From: Alphaproteobacteria bacterium
GTDB taxonomy: Bacteria > Pseudomonadota > Alphaproteobacteria > Micropepsales > Micropepsaceae
Assembly: GCA_021324545.1 (NCBI GenBank)
Contig: JAJPIX010000040.1
Coordinates: 1-64,000, forward strand
DNA: 64,000 nucleotides
Direction of reading: 5' to 3'
The position numbers and the translations under genes were made by a program. Below, in pieces: positions 16,034 to 25,522 of the stretch. Below the pieces are notes generated by a model, which did no database searches, was not told the DNA's origin, and was given only the letters and a program-made list of their open reading frames with translations. Numbering within the stretch: position 1 is the first letter of the stretch; each line of letters opens with the position of its first letter.

Positions 16034-17245
16034 TCACTCCGGCGTGCGCGCGGCGATGCGCGTGCCGTCCGCGATCCGGTCGCTGGGATGCAGCACCACG
16101 CGGTCGCCGGCGGTCAGGCCCGACAGCACTTCCGCCACATCGTCATTGCTGTGGCCGACAACGATGCGCGCAAGGCGCGCGCGCCCGTCTCTTTCGGCGA
16201 ACACGGCCCATCCCCTGCCCTCGCGGAACATCGCGGCCACGGGCACGCGCAGCACATTTTTGGATCGCCAGATCGTAATGTGGACGATCACGCGGTAGCC
16301 ATCGGCGATCGGGGCCCTTTGCGCCCGGGGGCCGGTGAAATCGAGCAGCACGTTGACGCGCTGCTCTTCCACGCCGAGCGCGGAGATTTTCGTGAAACCG
16401 GATGGTTCCACGCGGCGGACGCGCGCGGCAAGCGGGCGGGCGCCGCCCCAGTCGGTGATCGTGGCGGCATCGCCCGCGTGCACCTTGACGGCGTCTTCCG
16501 AAATCAGGTCGGCGACGATTTCGAGCCCGGCGGGATCGCCGACTTCGAGAATGGGCGCGCCCGCCACAAGCACCGCTTCGCTTTCGTGCGGAACGCGCAA
16601 TACCCGGCCCGACACCGGCGCAATGATGGGAATGCCCGCCTGCGATGCCTGGCCCGGCTTTGCGCCGGGATCGATCAGAAGGGCACGCGCGGCTTCGAGA
16701 TCGGAATTCTTCACGCGCAAGGCCGCTTGGGCGGTCGCAAGCTGCGCCGTGGCGGTGTTGAAGGCGAGCTGCGCGCGCTCCAGATTGGCGGTGGAGATGG
16801 CGCCCGATGCGCTCAGGCTTCTCGCGCGCCTGAGGTCCGACGTTGCAAAAGCCAGCTCGGCTTTCACGCGGTTCACATCGGCGGCCGCGAGGCTGCGCGC
16901 CGCTTCCGCGGCGCTGACGGCCGCTTCGGCCTGTGTGCGCGTGCGCACATCCAGAAAGGACGGCGCGATGGGAAGCAGATCGGCGACTTTCGTTTTCCCG
17001 CCGATGACGGAGTCGCCCGGATGCACTTCCACGCGAAGCAGCCGGCCGTTCACCGGCGCGGAAATCTGGTAGATCTCGCGCACACGTGTGCGTCCTTCGT
17101 CGGACACGTCCACCTGCATCGGCCCGCGCGTAACCGTGGCGAGCTCCACCGCAACCGGCCGCGGCCAGAAGGTCCAGACGAACGCGCCCAATACGAGCGC
17201 GCCTACGGCGATCATGAGTGCGGCGCGGCGCTGCCCCGGCGACAT
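16034..17245 (-). CDS. HlyD/MacA-like periplasmic adaptor of ABC exporter
   Basis: A 403-residue membrane-fusion protein. One N-terminal transmembrane helix (AALMIAVGALVLGAFVWTFW) anchors it, followed by the first barrel/lipoyl half (ISAPVNGRLLRVEVHPGDSVI), a long alpha-helical hairpin rich in alanine, arginine and glutamate (about 100-190), the second lipoyl half (IIAPVSGRVLRVPHESEAVL) and a beta-barrel domain (DRVVLHPSDRIADGTRI at the end). It is last in an ATPase-permease-adaptor operon, with only three bases between the permease stop and its start. It would bridge the inner-membrane transporter to the outer membrane; the substrate is unknown. Confidence 0.88.
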   Translation of the reverse strand: MSPGQRRAALMIAVGALVLGAFVWTFWPRPVAVELATVTRGPMQVDVSDEGRTRVREIYQISAPVNGRLLRVEVHPGDSVIGGKTKVADLLPIAPSFLDVRTRTQAEAAVSAAEAARSLAAADVNRVKAELAFATSDLRRARSLSASGAISTANLERAQLAFNTATAQLATAQAALRVKNSDLEAARALLIDPGAKPGQASQAGIPIIAPVSGRVLRVPHESEAVLVAGAPILEVGDPAGLEIVADLISEDAVKVHAGDAATITDWGGARPLAARVRRVEPSGFTKISALGVEEQRVNVLLDFTGPRAQRAPIADGYRVIVHITIWRSKNVLRVPVAAMFREGRGWAVFAERDGRARLARIVVGHSNDDVAEVLSGLTAGDRVVLHPSDRIADGTRIAARTPE

Positions 17246-17248
17246 GAG

Positions 17249-19609
17249 CTACTCCCGTGTCTTCAGCACGGCGATCAGGTCAAGGCGGCTGATCCGCCGG
17301 CCAACCACCAGCGCTGACGCCGCAGCCGAGATCAGCACGATGCCCATCGCGATGCCATAGGTGGCGGGCAGGATAATGAAGGGCACGCGAAAAAGCTTCG
17401 TCTCCATCGCCGACGCCATCAGCCAGGCAAGGCCGTATCCCAGCGCGCAACCGATGGGCAGCGCGGCGAGCACGAGCAGGGCAAGCTCTCCGAGCAGGAT
17501 GTATGTCACCTCGCCGCCCGTGAACCCCAGGACGCGAAGGCTGGCAAGCTCCCGCCCCCGCTCGGACAGCGAGATTCGCGCGGCATTGTAGATCACGCCG
17601 AAGGCGATAATTGCACCCAGCCCGATGTAGAAATCGATGACGATGGTCATGCTTTTGGCCATCGTTTCGCGCAGCGCCGAAATGGCCTGCTGGCGCGTGG
17701 AAACGGTCGCGACTGCGGGAATATCCTTGAGCCGTTTGAGCAACCGCTCCTGTACCGCGCGGTCGAGCAACGCCTGGATTGCAGTGATTGCGTGCGGCTC
17801 GCCGGTCAGCCGCCAAAGCGCGCGCTGATCCATATAGGCCGAAAGCCCGACGTGCTCCATGGCAATCGCCGAGACCCTCAGGCGTGCGTGGCGGCGCGCG
17901 CCTTCGAGCACATCCACGTCAACCGCATCGCCGCCTTGGACCTGGAGAAGACCGGCAAGCTTGTTCGAAAGCACGATCCCTTCCTGCGGCAGGGTGAAGG
18001 CGCGGCCCGCCAAATCGTAGAAGGCGCGGTAGCGCGTGCCGGACCTGAGGCCCGAAATGCCAAGCCGCTGCGAGACATGCCCGTGAGACAGGCGCGCGGG
18101 CACCTCCAGAACCGGTTCGGCGCCACGCACGCCGGACAGATGGGCGATATCGAAGCGCGCGCGCTCGCCGCGCCGGTCCACAAGCCCGATCACCACATCC
18201 TGGCGGTTGGCGCGGAAATAGAAGCTGTCCACCAGCTCGTCGATGGCATCGAAGAAGAAAAACAGGCCCACCAGCAGCATGACCGCCATCGCCGACCCGC
18301 AAATCGTCAGCGCGGCCCTGAGCGGCCAGCGTTCGATATGCCTGAGGATCATCTGCGTGGGCATCGAGGCGATGCGATCAAGCCCCATGCGATCCAGCAG
18401 CGTGCGCCGGTAGATGGCGGGCGCGGGAGGCTGCATCGCCGTCGCCGGTGCAAGGCGCACGGCCCGCAACACGGCCGTCCAGGTGCCCAGCGCGGCGGCG
18501 AGAAGCGAGAGCAGCACGGCCATCGAAAAGACCGCCGGATCCATCCGGTATTCCAAAAACGGGAAACGGAAATAGTCCTGATACATGCCCGTCATCCAGC
18601 GGCCGAGCCACAATCCGGCCGCGATGCCGGCCACAACGCCGGCCGCCGTGATGACGAGCGAGAACTTCAGATAGTGACGGCCGACCTCGCCGTTCGAATA
18701 GCCGAAAGACTTCAGGAGCCCGATCGATTCCCGTTCCGTATCGATCAGGCGCGAAAGAACCATGTTGATCAGAAAGGCGGCCACCGCCAGAAAAACCGGC
18801 GGAATGACGAGCGCCACGGTCCTGAGCTGATCGAGCTCCTGATCCACATAGGCATTGCTCATCTGATCGGCGCGGCCGTAAGCGGCCGTTCCGCCGTAGC
18901 GCGCCAGCAGATTGTCGAGGCGGCGGATCACCTCCGGCTCCGACGCGCCGGGGGAAAGCGAAAGGCTGATGTCGTTGAACGCGCCGTCGAGATCGTAGGC
19001 GGCTTCCAGGATTCTGCGCGGCATCCAGAGAACGCCGAAGGCCTTGTCGTCGGCCATGAGCTGGCCGGGCGGCAGCGTGTAAATGAACTCCGGCGAAAGC
19101 GCGATTCCCACGACCGTAAAATCGCGCTTGCGGCCGTTCAGCAGGACCGAAAGATGCGCGCCCGTGTGGTCGCCGAGCGCCTGCGCCATATTCTCGCTCA
19201 TGACGAGCTCATCGCGGCCGCGCATGGGCATCCGGCCCTCGCGCAGCGCAAGCCGGTTGAGGCGCGGCTCGCCCTCGTCCGGCAGAGACACCAGCAACGC
19301 CGACGCCGGCCGGTCGAGCGAAGGAATGTCGAGCGCGGCGTAATAGGTGATGCGCGCCGCGGCCGCGGCCACGCCGGGAATTTCGGAAACCTGCGCGGCC
19401 ACGCGCAGCGGCGCGCGGCGCAACTGCGAAAACACATCCGCAAAGCGGTAGCGCTCGTAATAGGCATCGCGCGTCTCCCGCAACGAAATCATGGCGCCGT
19501 AGGTCATCACCACAATGGCCACGCCGCAGGCGATGACGGCCGCAATGGCGAGCGCCTGGCCCTTCACATGCCAGAGGTCGCGCAGAAGTTTCCGGTCGAG
19601 CGCGCGCAT
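17249..19609 (-). CDS. FtsX-like ABC exporter permease
   Basis: A 786-residue inner-membrane permease with two FtsX-like modules. An N-terminal helix (LAIAAVIACGVAIVVMTYGAM) is followed by a large periplasmic MacB-like domain, a three-helix block (about 270-400), a second helix and periplasmic domain, and a final three-helix block (IGLGAIIAFGVIYNAARISL to the C-terminus). This double layout is usual for stand-alone permeases that work with a separate ATPase. The ATG at 19609 was chosen because it starts two bases after the ATPase stop. Substrate unknown; possibly lipids, peptides or toxic compounds. Confidence 0.88.
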   Translation of the reverse strand: MRALDRKLLRDLWHVKGQALAIAAVIACGVAIVVMTYGAMISLRETRDAYYERYRFADVFSQLRRAPLRVAAQVSEIPGVAAAAARITYYAALDIPSLDRPASALLVSLPDEGEPRLNRLALREGRMPMRGRDELVMSENMAQALGDHTGAHLSVLLNGRKRDFTVVGIALSPEFIYTLPPGQLMADDKAFGVLWMPRRILEAAYDLDGAFNDISLSLSPGASEPEVIRRLDNLLARYGGTAAYGRADQMSNAYVDQELDQLRTVALVIPPVFLAVAAFLINMVLSRLIDTERESIGLLKSFGYSNGEVGRHYLKFSLVITAAGVVAGIAAGLWLGRWMTGMYQDYFRFPFLEYRMDPAVFSMAVLLSLLAAALGTWTAVLRAVRLAPATAMQPPAPAIYRRTLLDRMGLDRIASMPTQMILRHIERWPLRAALTICGSAMAVMLLVGLFFFFDAIDELVDSFYFRANRQDVVIGLVDRRGERARFDIAHLSGVRGAEPVLEVPARLSHGHVSQRLGISGLRSGTRYRAFYDLAGRAFTLPQEGIVLSNKLAGLLQVQGGDAVDVDVLEGARRHARLRVSAIAMEHVGLSAYMDQRALWRLTGEPHAITAIQALLDRAVQERLLKRLKDIPAVATVSTRQQAISALRETMAKSMTIVIDFYIGLGAIIAFGVIYNAARISLSERGRELASLRVLGFTGGEVTYILLGELALLVLAALPIGCALGYGLAWLMASAMETKLFRVPFIILPATYGIAMGIVLISAAASALVVGRRISRLDLIAVLKTRE

Positions 19610-19611
19610 GG

Positions 19612-20364
19612 TCACCACTTGAGGGATTTCGCCGGCTGCCGCGCGGCATTTTTCACGACGCCGGCGATGCGCCCGTTGGCAAAGGAGGCCACACGGTCGC
19701 CCATGTCCGCGATCGCGACGTTGTGGGTGATGATGACCGACGTCGTGCCCAGCTCCGCGTTGATGCGTTCGATGGCCTGAAGGACGATGACGCCGGTGGG
19801 CGAATCCAGCGCGCCGGTGGGTTCGTCGCACAGGAGGATTTCGGGGCGCTTGGCAATGGCCCGCGCGATCGCCACGCGCTGCTGCTCGCCGCCCGACAGT
19901 TGCGCGGGAAAATGATTCTGGCGGTCCTCCAGGCCGACGATGGCCAGCGCGTCGGACGGCGTCATGGGACGGGATGCAATTTCGGTGACAAGGGCGACGT
20001 TTTCCTTCGCCGTCAGGCTGGGGATCAGATTGTAGAACTGGAAGACGAAGCCGACATGATCGCGGCGATAACGCGTGAGCTCGCGCTCCGACATCGTTGT
20101 CAGATGATGATCCCTGAAGAGAACGTCGCCCGCGCTCGGCCGGTCGAGCCCGCCCAGAATGTTGAGGAAGGTGGATTTGCCCGAACCGGACGGTCCGAGC
20201 AGCACGAGCACTTCGGATTCGAAAATGTCGAGCTCCACGCCGCGCAGCGCCGCGACATCCACTTCGCCGGAACGGTAGATTTTCGTCAGCCCGTGCACAT
20301 GAAACGCCACGGCCCCGCGCGCAAGATCCGTCGGTGCGGACCGGATGTCAGTTGCCCGTGCCAT
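19612..20364 (-). CDS. LolD/MacB-type ABC transporter ATPase
   Basis: A 250-residue ATP-binding subunit. It has Walker A ([11 protein letters not shown]), Q-loop ([18 protein letters not shown]), the signature [14 protein letters not shown], Walker B ([13 protein letters not shown]) and the H-loop (VIITHN). The subfamily is the MacB/LolD exporter type by its short form and [10 protein letters not shown] pattern. ATG 20364 is preferred; a GTG at 20400 would add 12 residues. First gene of the exporter operon with the permease and adaptor downstream. Confidence 0.92.
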   Translation of the reverse strand: MARATDIRSAPTDLARGAVAFHVHGLTKIYRSGEVDVAALRGVELDIFESEVLVLLGPSGSGKSTFLNILGGLDRPSAGDVLFRDHHLTTMSERELTRYRRDHVGFVFQFYNLIPSLTAKENVALVTEIASRPMTPSDALAIVGLEDRQNHFPAQLSGGEQQRVAIARAIAKRPEILLCDEPTGALDSPTGVIVLQAIERINAELGTTSVIITHNVAIADMGDRVASFANGRIAGVVKNAARQPAKSLKW

Positions 20365-20700
20365 GATGGCTGTCCGCCAGTTCCGCTTGCGCAAGTTCAC
20401 GCATCATAAGCACAGCCGGCCGCAAAAAGGGCCGGCAACCGCCACGTTCGGCGCGCCGGTCAACGGTCCCGATTTTCTATATTCCGGCGCCATGGACCGC
20501 CTTGATCGACCTCAAAAAAACGGCCCGCGCGCCCGCATTTTGCAGGCGATTTGCCCTGCGAATGAGTTGCGGCGCGCCCGGCGCCACATAGCTTGCAGAA
20601 CCGTCAGCCAATCCTGATTGAGGACTGCGCCGGCTCACCCCACATTCCCTTGCGTGACCGAGAGCCCCCTTCAACGTCACGGCAACGAGGAGACTGACCA
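20365..20700. other. Intergenic region between exporter operon and small secreted peptide
   Basis: About 336 bp with no convincing gene. It must hold divergent promoters for the exporter operon and the 61-residue gene. A GC-rich hairpin, GCCGGCC / GGCCGGC around GCAAAAAG, lies near 20415-20436, and a TATATT that could be a -10 box near 20479. No clear -35 partner was found. Confidence 0.4.
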
Positions 20701-20886
20701 ATGTTGAAACTTCGGAAGTTGGCGCTTCCAGCCGCTGTGCTGTTTGCGCTTGGTACTACGGCAGCGATTGCCTCCGACAATTCGGCGGATCGCGGCGGCG
20801 TGGAGCGCAACAGCCCGGACAAGCCGGAGAAGCCCGAAAAGCCGCACAAGGATCGGCCTGACCGTCCGGAACGCAATCACCGCTGA
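20701..20886 (+). CDS. Small secreted proline/lysine/glutamate/arginine-rich peptide
   Basis: A 61-residue precursor. Residues 1 to about 24 form a Sec signal peptide (MLKLRKLALPAAVLFALG, then AAIAS). The mature peptide of about 37 residues is highly charged and repetitive (NSPDKPEKPEKPHKDRPD), with no cysteines, predicted disordered. GAGGAG lies about ten bases before the ATG and a strong terminator follows 24 bp after the stop, so this is a complete single-gene transcript. The family is unknown to me. Confidence 0.7.
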   Translation: MLKLRKLALPAAVLFALGTTAAIASDNSADRGGVERNSPDKPEKPEKPHKDRPDRPERNHR

Positions 20887-20910
20887 TTGACCGCGAAGGA
20901 CTGCACACAG

Positions 20911-20945
20911 AACCTCCGTCCGCACCCGCGGGCGGAGGTTTTGTT
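20911..20945 (+). terminator. Rho-independent terminator of the small peptide gene
   Basis: A 13-bp stem (AACCTCCGTCCGC, 20911-20923, against GCGGGCGGAGGTT region 20928-20940, one G-U pair) with a four-base loop is followed by TTTTGTT. It begins 24 bp after the stop of the 61-residue gene. Confidence 0.85.
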
Positions 20946-21017
20946 CTCAGGGAAGTTACGTATATCGCGCGCGCGCCACACTCCTAGATTCGCGTGGAAC
21001 GAGCATCGAAGGCGCCG

Positions 21018-21791
21018 ATGGCCCACCAGATCATCCGCTTTGCCGCCGCGGTCTGGCTTGCGGCCGGCGTCCCCGCGGACGCACAAACGCTCACGCTGAG
21101 CGGGGCCGCAGATTACAGCAGCGGCCATTACGGCCAGGCCATCCCGACCGAGATTCTCTTCGAGTCCGTTTCCGGCAAGCTCGAATATCAGGATACCGCC
21201 GTGACGCTGACGGTGCCCTACTTGCGCATCACGGGCCCCGCCGATTTCGTGCCCGATACCGGCGTCGTGCGGCCGTCGAACGGCCCTGCCAGAAGCACCC
21301 GCGAGGGCCTTGGCGACATCACGATCGCGGTGGATCAGGATGTGACGCCCGACGCCTTCGACACGACGTCCATAGACCTGATCGGCAAGGTGAAGCTTGG
21401 AACGGCAGACGAAAAGACGGCCCTCGGCACGGGCGAAAACGATTACTATGCCGAAATCGATCTTGCGCAGACCGTGTGGACCGACGGTTCGCTGTTCGCC
21501 GCATTCGGGCGCCGCTTCACAACCGACACGCAGGAAACGCTGCTGCATGACGTGTGGTACGCATCGGCGGGCGGAAGCTGGAAAGTCACGCCGGAGCGCA
21601 GCCTGGGCGCGATGCTCGATTTCCGCCAGCATGCCGCAACCGGCGCCGGCAACGTTCTGGAAGCGACCGTTTACGGCACGCAAAAGCTCAATGCCGACTG
21701 GAAGCTGATGCTATATGTCGTAAAGGGGTTCGCACCCGGCAGTCCCGCGCTCGGCGGCGGACTGGTGCTGAGCCGCGCCGTTTCCCTCTAG
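21018..21791 (+). CDS. Outer-membrane beta-barrel-like (porin-like) protein
   Basis: A 257-residue exported protein. A signal peptide (IIRFAAAVWLAAGVPADAQ) is followed by alternating amphipathic strands typical of a transporter-type outer-membrane barrel: GAADYSSGHYGQ, KLEYQDTAVTLTVPYLRIT, IDLIGKVKLGTADEKTALGTGENDYYAEIDLAQT, and a last strand near LVLSRAVSL. Proteins of this look are usually annotated as uncharacterised transporter-like porins; no substrate can be stated. The ATG at 21018, with GAAGGCG upstream, was preferred to a GTG at 20994. Its 3' end overlaps the convergent histidine kinase gene by 81 bp. Confidence 0.6.
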   Translation: MAHQIIRFAAAVWLAAGVPADAQTLTLSGAADYSSGHYGQAIPTEILFESVSGKLEYQDTAVTLTVPYLRITGPADFVPDTGVVRPSNGPARSTREGLGDITIAVDQDVTPDAFDTTSIDLIGKVKLGTADEKTALGTGENDYYAEIDLAQTVWTDGSLFAAFGRRFTTDTQETLLHDVWYASAGGSWKVTPERSLGAMLDFRQHAATGAGNVLEATVYGTQKLNADWKLMLYVVKGFAPGSPALGGGLVLSRAVSL

Positions 21792-23084
21792 CCTCGGAAA
21801 TTCGATTCGGAAGATGCTGCCGTGCGGGCTGTTGGCGCGCACCGAAACCTGCGCGCCGTGAAGCTCCGCCATTTCGCGCACGATGGCCAGGCCGACGCCC
21901 GCACCCTTGCTCCTGGGGTTGCGCCAGAACGGCTCGAAGATGGCGCGCGCATGTTCGGGCGGGACGCCGGGGCCTTCGTCGCAGACTTCCACCGTGGGCG
22001 GATCGGCAAAGCCGCGCGTGATCACGCGGCCGCCGCGCGGGGAATGACGAACGGCATTGTCCAGGAGATTGCGCAGCGCCACTTCGATCGCGGGCGCGTA
22101 GCCGCGGATGCTGACATGCCCACAATCGGCATCGAGCTCCATTTTCACGCCCTGGGCCAGCGCGCGGGGCACTTCGCGCGCCACCGCCTCGCGCGCGACG
22201 GCGCAGAGATCCACCACCGCGTCAGCCCGGGCGCGGCGGGAGGCAAGCTCTGTGACGATCAGAAGCTGATCGATCAGGCGCGCCAGCCTCAGGATTTCGG
22301 CACGCGCGTCGGCCAGCGGCGCCCCTTCGCGGGCCAGCCGCTCGGCCAGCACCGCGAGCGGCGTACGCAATTCATGGGCGACGGTGGCGGAAAACTGGCG
22401 CTGCGCGGAAAAGCCCCGATCAATGCGGTCGAGGCTTTCATTTACCGCCTGCACAAGGGGCAGAAGCTCCGCAGGCGTTTTGGCTTCGCTCAGACGCGCG
22501 CCATTGCGGCCCGGCTCGATGTGCCGGGCTTCGCCGGCCAGCTGCTTGACCGGGCGCAGACCGCGGCGCAGCGCGAATGTGGCCAGCGGAATGGTGACGA
22601 TCATCAGCGCAAGAAGAAACGGAAGGATTTCATCCCGCAGCTCATCGCCCAGCCAGCCGAACCAGGTTGCCGCGTTGTACGTCACGGGAAAAAAGACGAT
22701 ACGCACCAGACCATCGGGCCCCATGCGCTCGGCCTGATAGGAGAAATTGAGATCCCAGCTTTCGATGGCGCTGCGGCGCGGCCAAAGGATGGCCGGCTTG
22801 CCGGAGCGGCCGTCATAGACCGCAAAGCGCAACGCAGAGAGGATGGGGCTCGCCGCGACCGCCTTCTCGTCAATGGAGATGCGGCCGGTTGCGTCAACGC
22901 CAATGAGCGGCACGATGGCGTCGGCGCTCTGTTCCAGCGTCCTGTCAATCGCCGGCTTGAAGCCTTCCTCGTCGGTGTAAAGCGTTACGGCAATGCCGAT
23001 GGCCGGCGCCAGCGCAAAGATGGCCGCAAGCTGCACGATCAGCCCGCGCGCAAGCGAACGCGGCCGCTTCAGGGCGACGTGCAC
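21711..23084 (-). CDS. Two-component sensor histidine kinase
   Basis: A 457-residue membrane sensor. The first transmembrane helix is at about 14-36, followed by a periplasmic sensing region of about 110 residues, a second helix (FLLALMIVTIPLATFAL), a HAMP-like linker, the HisKA box (SATVAHELRTPLAVLAERL) and the ATPase domain with N box (ALRNLLDNAVRHSP), G1 (VCDEGPGVP), F box (IFEPFWR) and G2 (GAGVGLAIVREM). The kinase domain is complete by FRIEFPRLE; about 25 more residues are encoded antisense to the porin-like gene. Its start overlaps the response regulator stop by 16 bp, so the two are partners. The stimulus is unknown. Confidence 0.92.
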   Translation of the reverse strand: MHVALKRPRSLARGLIVQLAAIFALAPAIGIAVTLYTDEEGFKPAIDRTLEQSADAIVPLIGVDATGRISIDEKAVAASPILSALRFAVYDGRSGKPAILWPRRSAIESWDLNFSYQAERMGPDGLVRIVFFPVTYNAATWFGWLGDELRDEILPFLLALMIVTIPLATFALRRGLRPVKQLAGEARHIEPGRNGARLSEAKTPAELLPLVQAVNESLDRIDRGFSAQRQFSATVAHELRTPLAVLAERLAREGAPLADARAEILRLARLIDQLLIVTELASRRARADAVVDLCAVAREAVAREVPRALAQGVKMELDADCGHVSIRGYAPAIEVALRNLLDNAVRHSPRGGRVITRGFADPPTVEVCDEGPGVPPEHARAIFEPFWRNPRSKGAGVGLAIVREMAELHGAQVSVRANSPHGSIFRIEFPRLEGNGAAQHQSAAERGTAGCEPLYDI

Positions 23085-23809
23085 AGCATGTATCCCACGC
23101 CGCGGATGGCGTGAACCTCCGCGGCGGCGTGATGTTCCATGAGCTTGCGGCGCAGGCGCGAGACATTCACTTCCACGACGTTGGAGCTGACATGCTCATC
23201 GGGCGCATAGGCCGCGCGCATCACGGCATCGCGGTCCACCACCGTCTCGGCCCGCCGCATGAGCAATTCCAGAATCGCAAGCTCGCGGCGCGGCATGTTG
23301 AGCCTGCGCCCGCCGATGCGAAGCTGGCGGCGGACGGTATCGAGCTCGATGTTCACATAGGTCAGATTCTTGCCCAGGGCGCCGCCCGGCCTTCGCAGAA
23401 GGGCGCGCACCCGCGCCAGCAGTTCGTCGGGCTCGAACGGCTTCGACAGATAATCGTCGGCGCCGGCATCCAGGCCGCGCACTTTGTCGTCCAGCCCGCC
23501 GCGGGCCGTGACTGCAATGACCGGCAGCGAACGCTGCGCGCGGCGCCAGCGCTTCAGAAGATCAACGGCGTCGCCGTCGGGCAGATTGAGGTCGAGAAGC
23601 ACAAGATCGTAGCGCGTCTTTTCCACCGCGGCGGCGGCGCGGGCAATTGTGGACACGCAATCGACGGCATGGCCGTCTTCCCGCAGGCGCCCGGAAATGG
23701 CTTGCGACAGGCGCGGATCGTCTTCAACCACGAGCAGCCGCGTGGCGGGCCGTTCGGCCGCACCCCTGGGCGAATGCTCCGCGTCGGTTTCAATCTGCGC
23801 CACGGCCAT
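23069..23809 (-). CDS. OmpR/PhoB-family response regulator
   Basis: A 246-residue regulator. The receiver domain (about 23-137) has the acidic pair in LLVVEDD, the phosphoacceptor aspartate in LVLLDLNLPDG and the conserved lysine in YLSKPFEPDELLAR. The C-terminal winged helix (about 150-246) carries LNMPRRELAILELLMRR and VVEVNVSRLRRKL, the DNA-recognition segment, and closes with IRGVGYMLC. The first 22 residues are an unusual N-terminal extension. ATG 23809 was chosen; a GTG at 23824 is possible. Overlap with the kinase gene marks a cognate pair. Confidence 0.92.
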   Translation of the reverse strand: MAVAQIETDAEHSPRGAAERPATRLLVVEDDPRLSQAISGRLREDGHAVDCVSTIARAAAAVEKTRYDLVLLDLNLPDGDAVDLLKRWRRAQRSLPVIAVTARGGLDDKVRGLDAGADDYLSKPFEPDELLARVRALLRRPGGALGKNLTYVNIELDTVRRQLRIGGRRLNMPRRELAILELLMRRAETVVDRDAVMRAAYAPDEHVSSNVVEVNVSRLRRKLMEHHAAAEVHAIRGVGYMLCTSP

Positions 23810-23927
23810 GATCCGTTTGGCCACAGACTAGACGCGGCGGGCAGCCGACGGGTTGATCTGAATCAAGCGCGATTTTCGCGGGAAGAACGGCAAGCCGCGC
23901 GCCACATGGCGCCGCGGGCCGAGACGG

Positions 23928-25319
23928 TCAGAGGGCAATGTCCAGCGTGCAGGTGACGCCGGCCGGGGCGAAATCGAATTGGGCGCGGCCGAGATCGGAG
24001 AGCACCCGCTCGATGAGCATGGAGCCAAACCCCTTTTTCTCCGGCGGCAAGACCTGGGGCCCGCCGGATTCGCTCCAGTGCAACAGGAGCCTTGGCGGCG
24101 CGCCCGGCGCCAAATGCCAGCCCAGTTCCACCCTGCCCTTCTCGTTGGACAAGGCGCCGTATTTGACGGCGTTGGTGGCCAGCTCATGCAGCGTGAGCGT
24201 AAGGAGCATGGCCTTGTTGGCGTCGAGAGACATGCCCGCCCCGCCTTCCATCGCGATGCGCGCGCGGAAATTCTCGCGGAACGGCAGAAGCGCCTGCTGC
24301 ACGACATCGGCCAGGTCCGCACTGTTCCAGTTTTCCGCCGTCAGAAGATCATGGGCCCGCGCCAGGGACATGAGCCGGCTGGAAAATGCCTCGCGGTCGG
24401 CGGCGGGGCTGTTGCGCAACGTCTGCGCCGCCATGGCCTGAACCGTGGACAGCGTGTTCTTGATGCGGTGGCGCATTTCGCTCATCAGCAGCTTTTGCCG
24501 CTCGGCCTGGCGCTTGCGCGCGGAGATGTCGCGCGCAATCTTCGAGGCGCCCACGATACGGCCGCGGCTGTCTTTCACGGGCGAAATGCTGACCTCGACA
24601 TCCACCAGGCTTCCGTCCTTGCGCCGCCGCACGGTTTCGTAATGCTCGGTGCGCTCGCCGCGCCGGATGCGTGCGATGATCTCCGGTTCTTCATTTTCAT
24701 GTCCGGGCGGGATGAGCATTGTGATGGGCCGGCCGATCGCTTCATCCGCCCGATAGCCGAACAGCCGCTCGGCCGCCGCATTCCAGCTGCGGATCACCCC
24801 GTCCAGGTCCTTGCTGATGATCGCATCGTCGGAGAATTCCACGATGGCCTTGAGCATGGGCGCCTGGACATCGGCGGCGACGCGTTCGGACATTCTCGTG
24901 AGCAGGTTGAGCGCGCCCGTGAATGCGCCAGCCTCATCGAACAGCGGCCGCGAACTGGCGCGGAAGGGCACGCGCGTGCCGTCGGGCCGCTCGGCAATCG
25001 CTTCGCCGGTGGCCGCGCGCCGCTCGCGAATGCAAACGGCCATCGCACATTCGTCGTGCCGCATCGGTCTGCCGCCGGCGGTGTAGAGCTTCCATGATCC
25101 GCACCATCTGGTTTCGCCGATCTCGGGACGCACGCCCCAAAGCTCTGCGGCGGCCGGGTTGAAATAGGTGATCCGGCCCAGCGCATCGGCCGCGCAAACG
25201 GCGGCCGGCAATTGATCGAGCATGTCGCGGAACGCGGAATCCGCCAGCGGAGCGCGCGGCAACGCTGTCTGCCTGATGCAGCGCCCTGTCTTTTCGCCGT
25301 CGGAACGGTTTATCATCAT
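23928..25319 (-). CDS. PAS-domain HWE-family sensor histidine kinase
   Basis: A 463-residue soluble kinase with two PAS domains: about residues 30-130 (ITYFNPAAAELWGV) and 135-265 (AIISKDLDGVIRSWNAAAERLFGY, followed by a PAC motif). The kinase core is of the HWE type: phosphoacceptor His in MRHRIKNTLSTVQAMAAQTLR, N box in HELATNAVKYGALS and the short G box GFGSMLIERVL. There is no transmembrane helix, so the signal is cytoplasmic. Such kinases in this class often feed the general stress response or light/oxygen responses. No cognate receiver gene is fused to it; the OmpR-type pair lies 118 bp downstream. The start is uncertain: ATG 25319, ATG 25316 or GTG 25364. Confidence 0.88.
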   Translation of the reverse strand: MMINRSDGEKTGRCIRQTALPRAPLADSAFRDMLDQLPAAVCAADALGRITYFNPAAAELWGVRPEIGETRWCGSWKLYTAGGRPMRHDECAMAVCIRERRAATGEAIAERPDGTRVPFRASSRPLFDEAGAFTGALNLLTRMSERVAADVQAPMLKAIVEFSDDAIISKDLDGVIRSWNAAAERLFGYRADEAIGRPITMLIPPGHENEEPEIIARIRRGERTEHYETVRRRKDGSLVDVEVSISPVKDSRGRIVGASKIARDISARKRQAERQKLLMSEMRHRIKNTLSTVQAMAAQTLRNSPAADREAFSSRLMSLARAHDLLTAENWNSADLADVVQQALLPFRENFRARIAMEGGAGMSLDANKAMLLTLTLHELATNAVKYGALSNEKGRVELGWHLAPGAPPRLLLHWSESGGPQVLPPEKKGFGSMLIERVLSDLGRAQFDFAPAGVTCTLDIAL

Positions 25320-25501
25320 TGCCACGAGAGCTGGTTCAAAGAGACCCCCGATACCGACCAACACATCAGCCGGCCGTTCCGTTCCGGGCCGTGACGGCGG
25401 CCGGACAGCAAATCCTTGGCGGTTGCATCGGCCTCCCCGCGATGAATTTCAGCCAAGCCCATGTTGCAAATGCACGATCGCGAAAGCCTTTGTTCCGGTT
25501 G

Positions 25502-25522
25502 CGGGCCAGATGGCCCGTTTTT
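25502..25522 (+). terminator. Rho-independent terminator with no assigned gene
   Basis: CGGGCC-AGAT-GGCCCG followed by TTTTT. No recognised plus-strand gene lies upstream (the kinase gene is divergent), so it may end an unannotated small RNA. A second hairpin, GCACTCG / CGAGTGC (25524-25544), follows at once and precedes the 61-residue gene. Confidence 0.55.
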
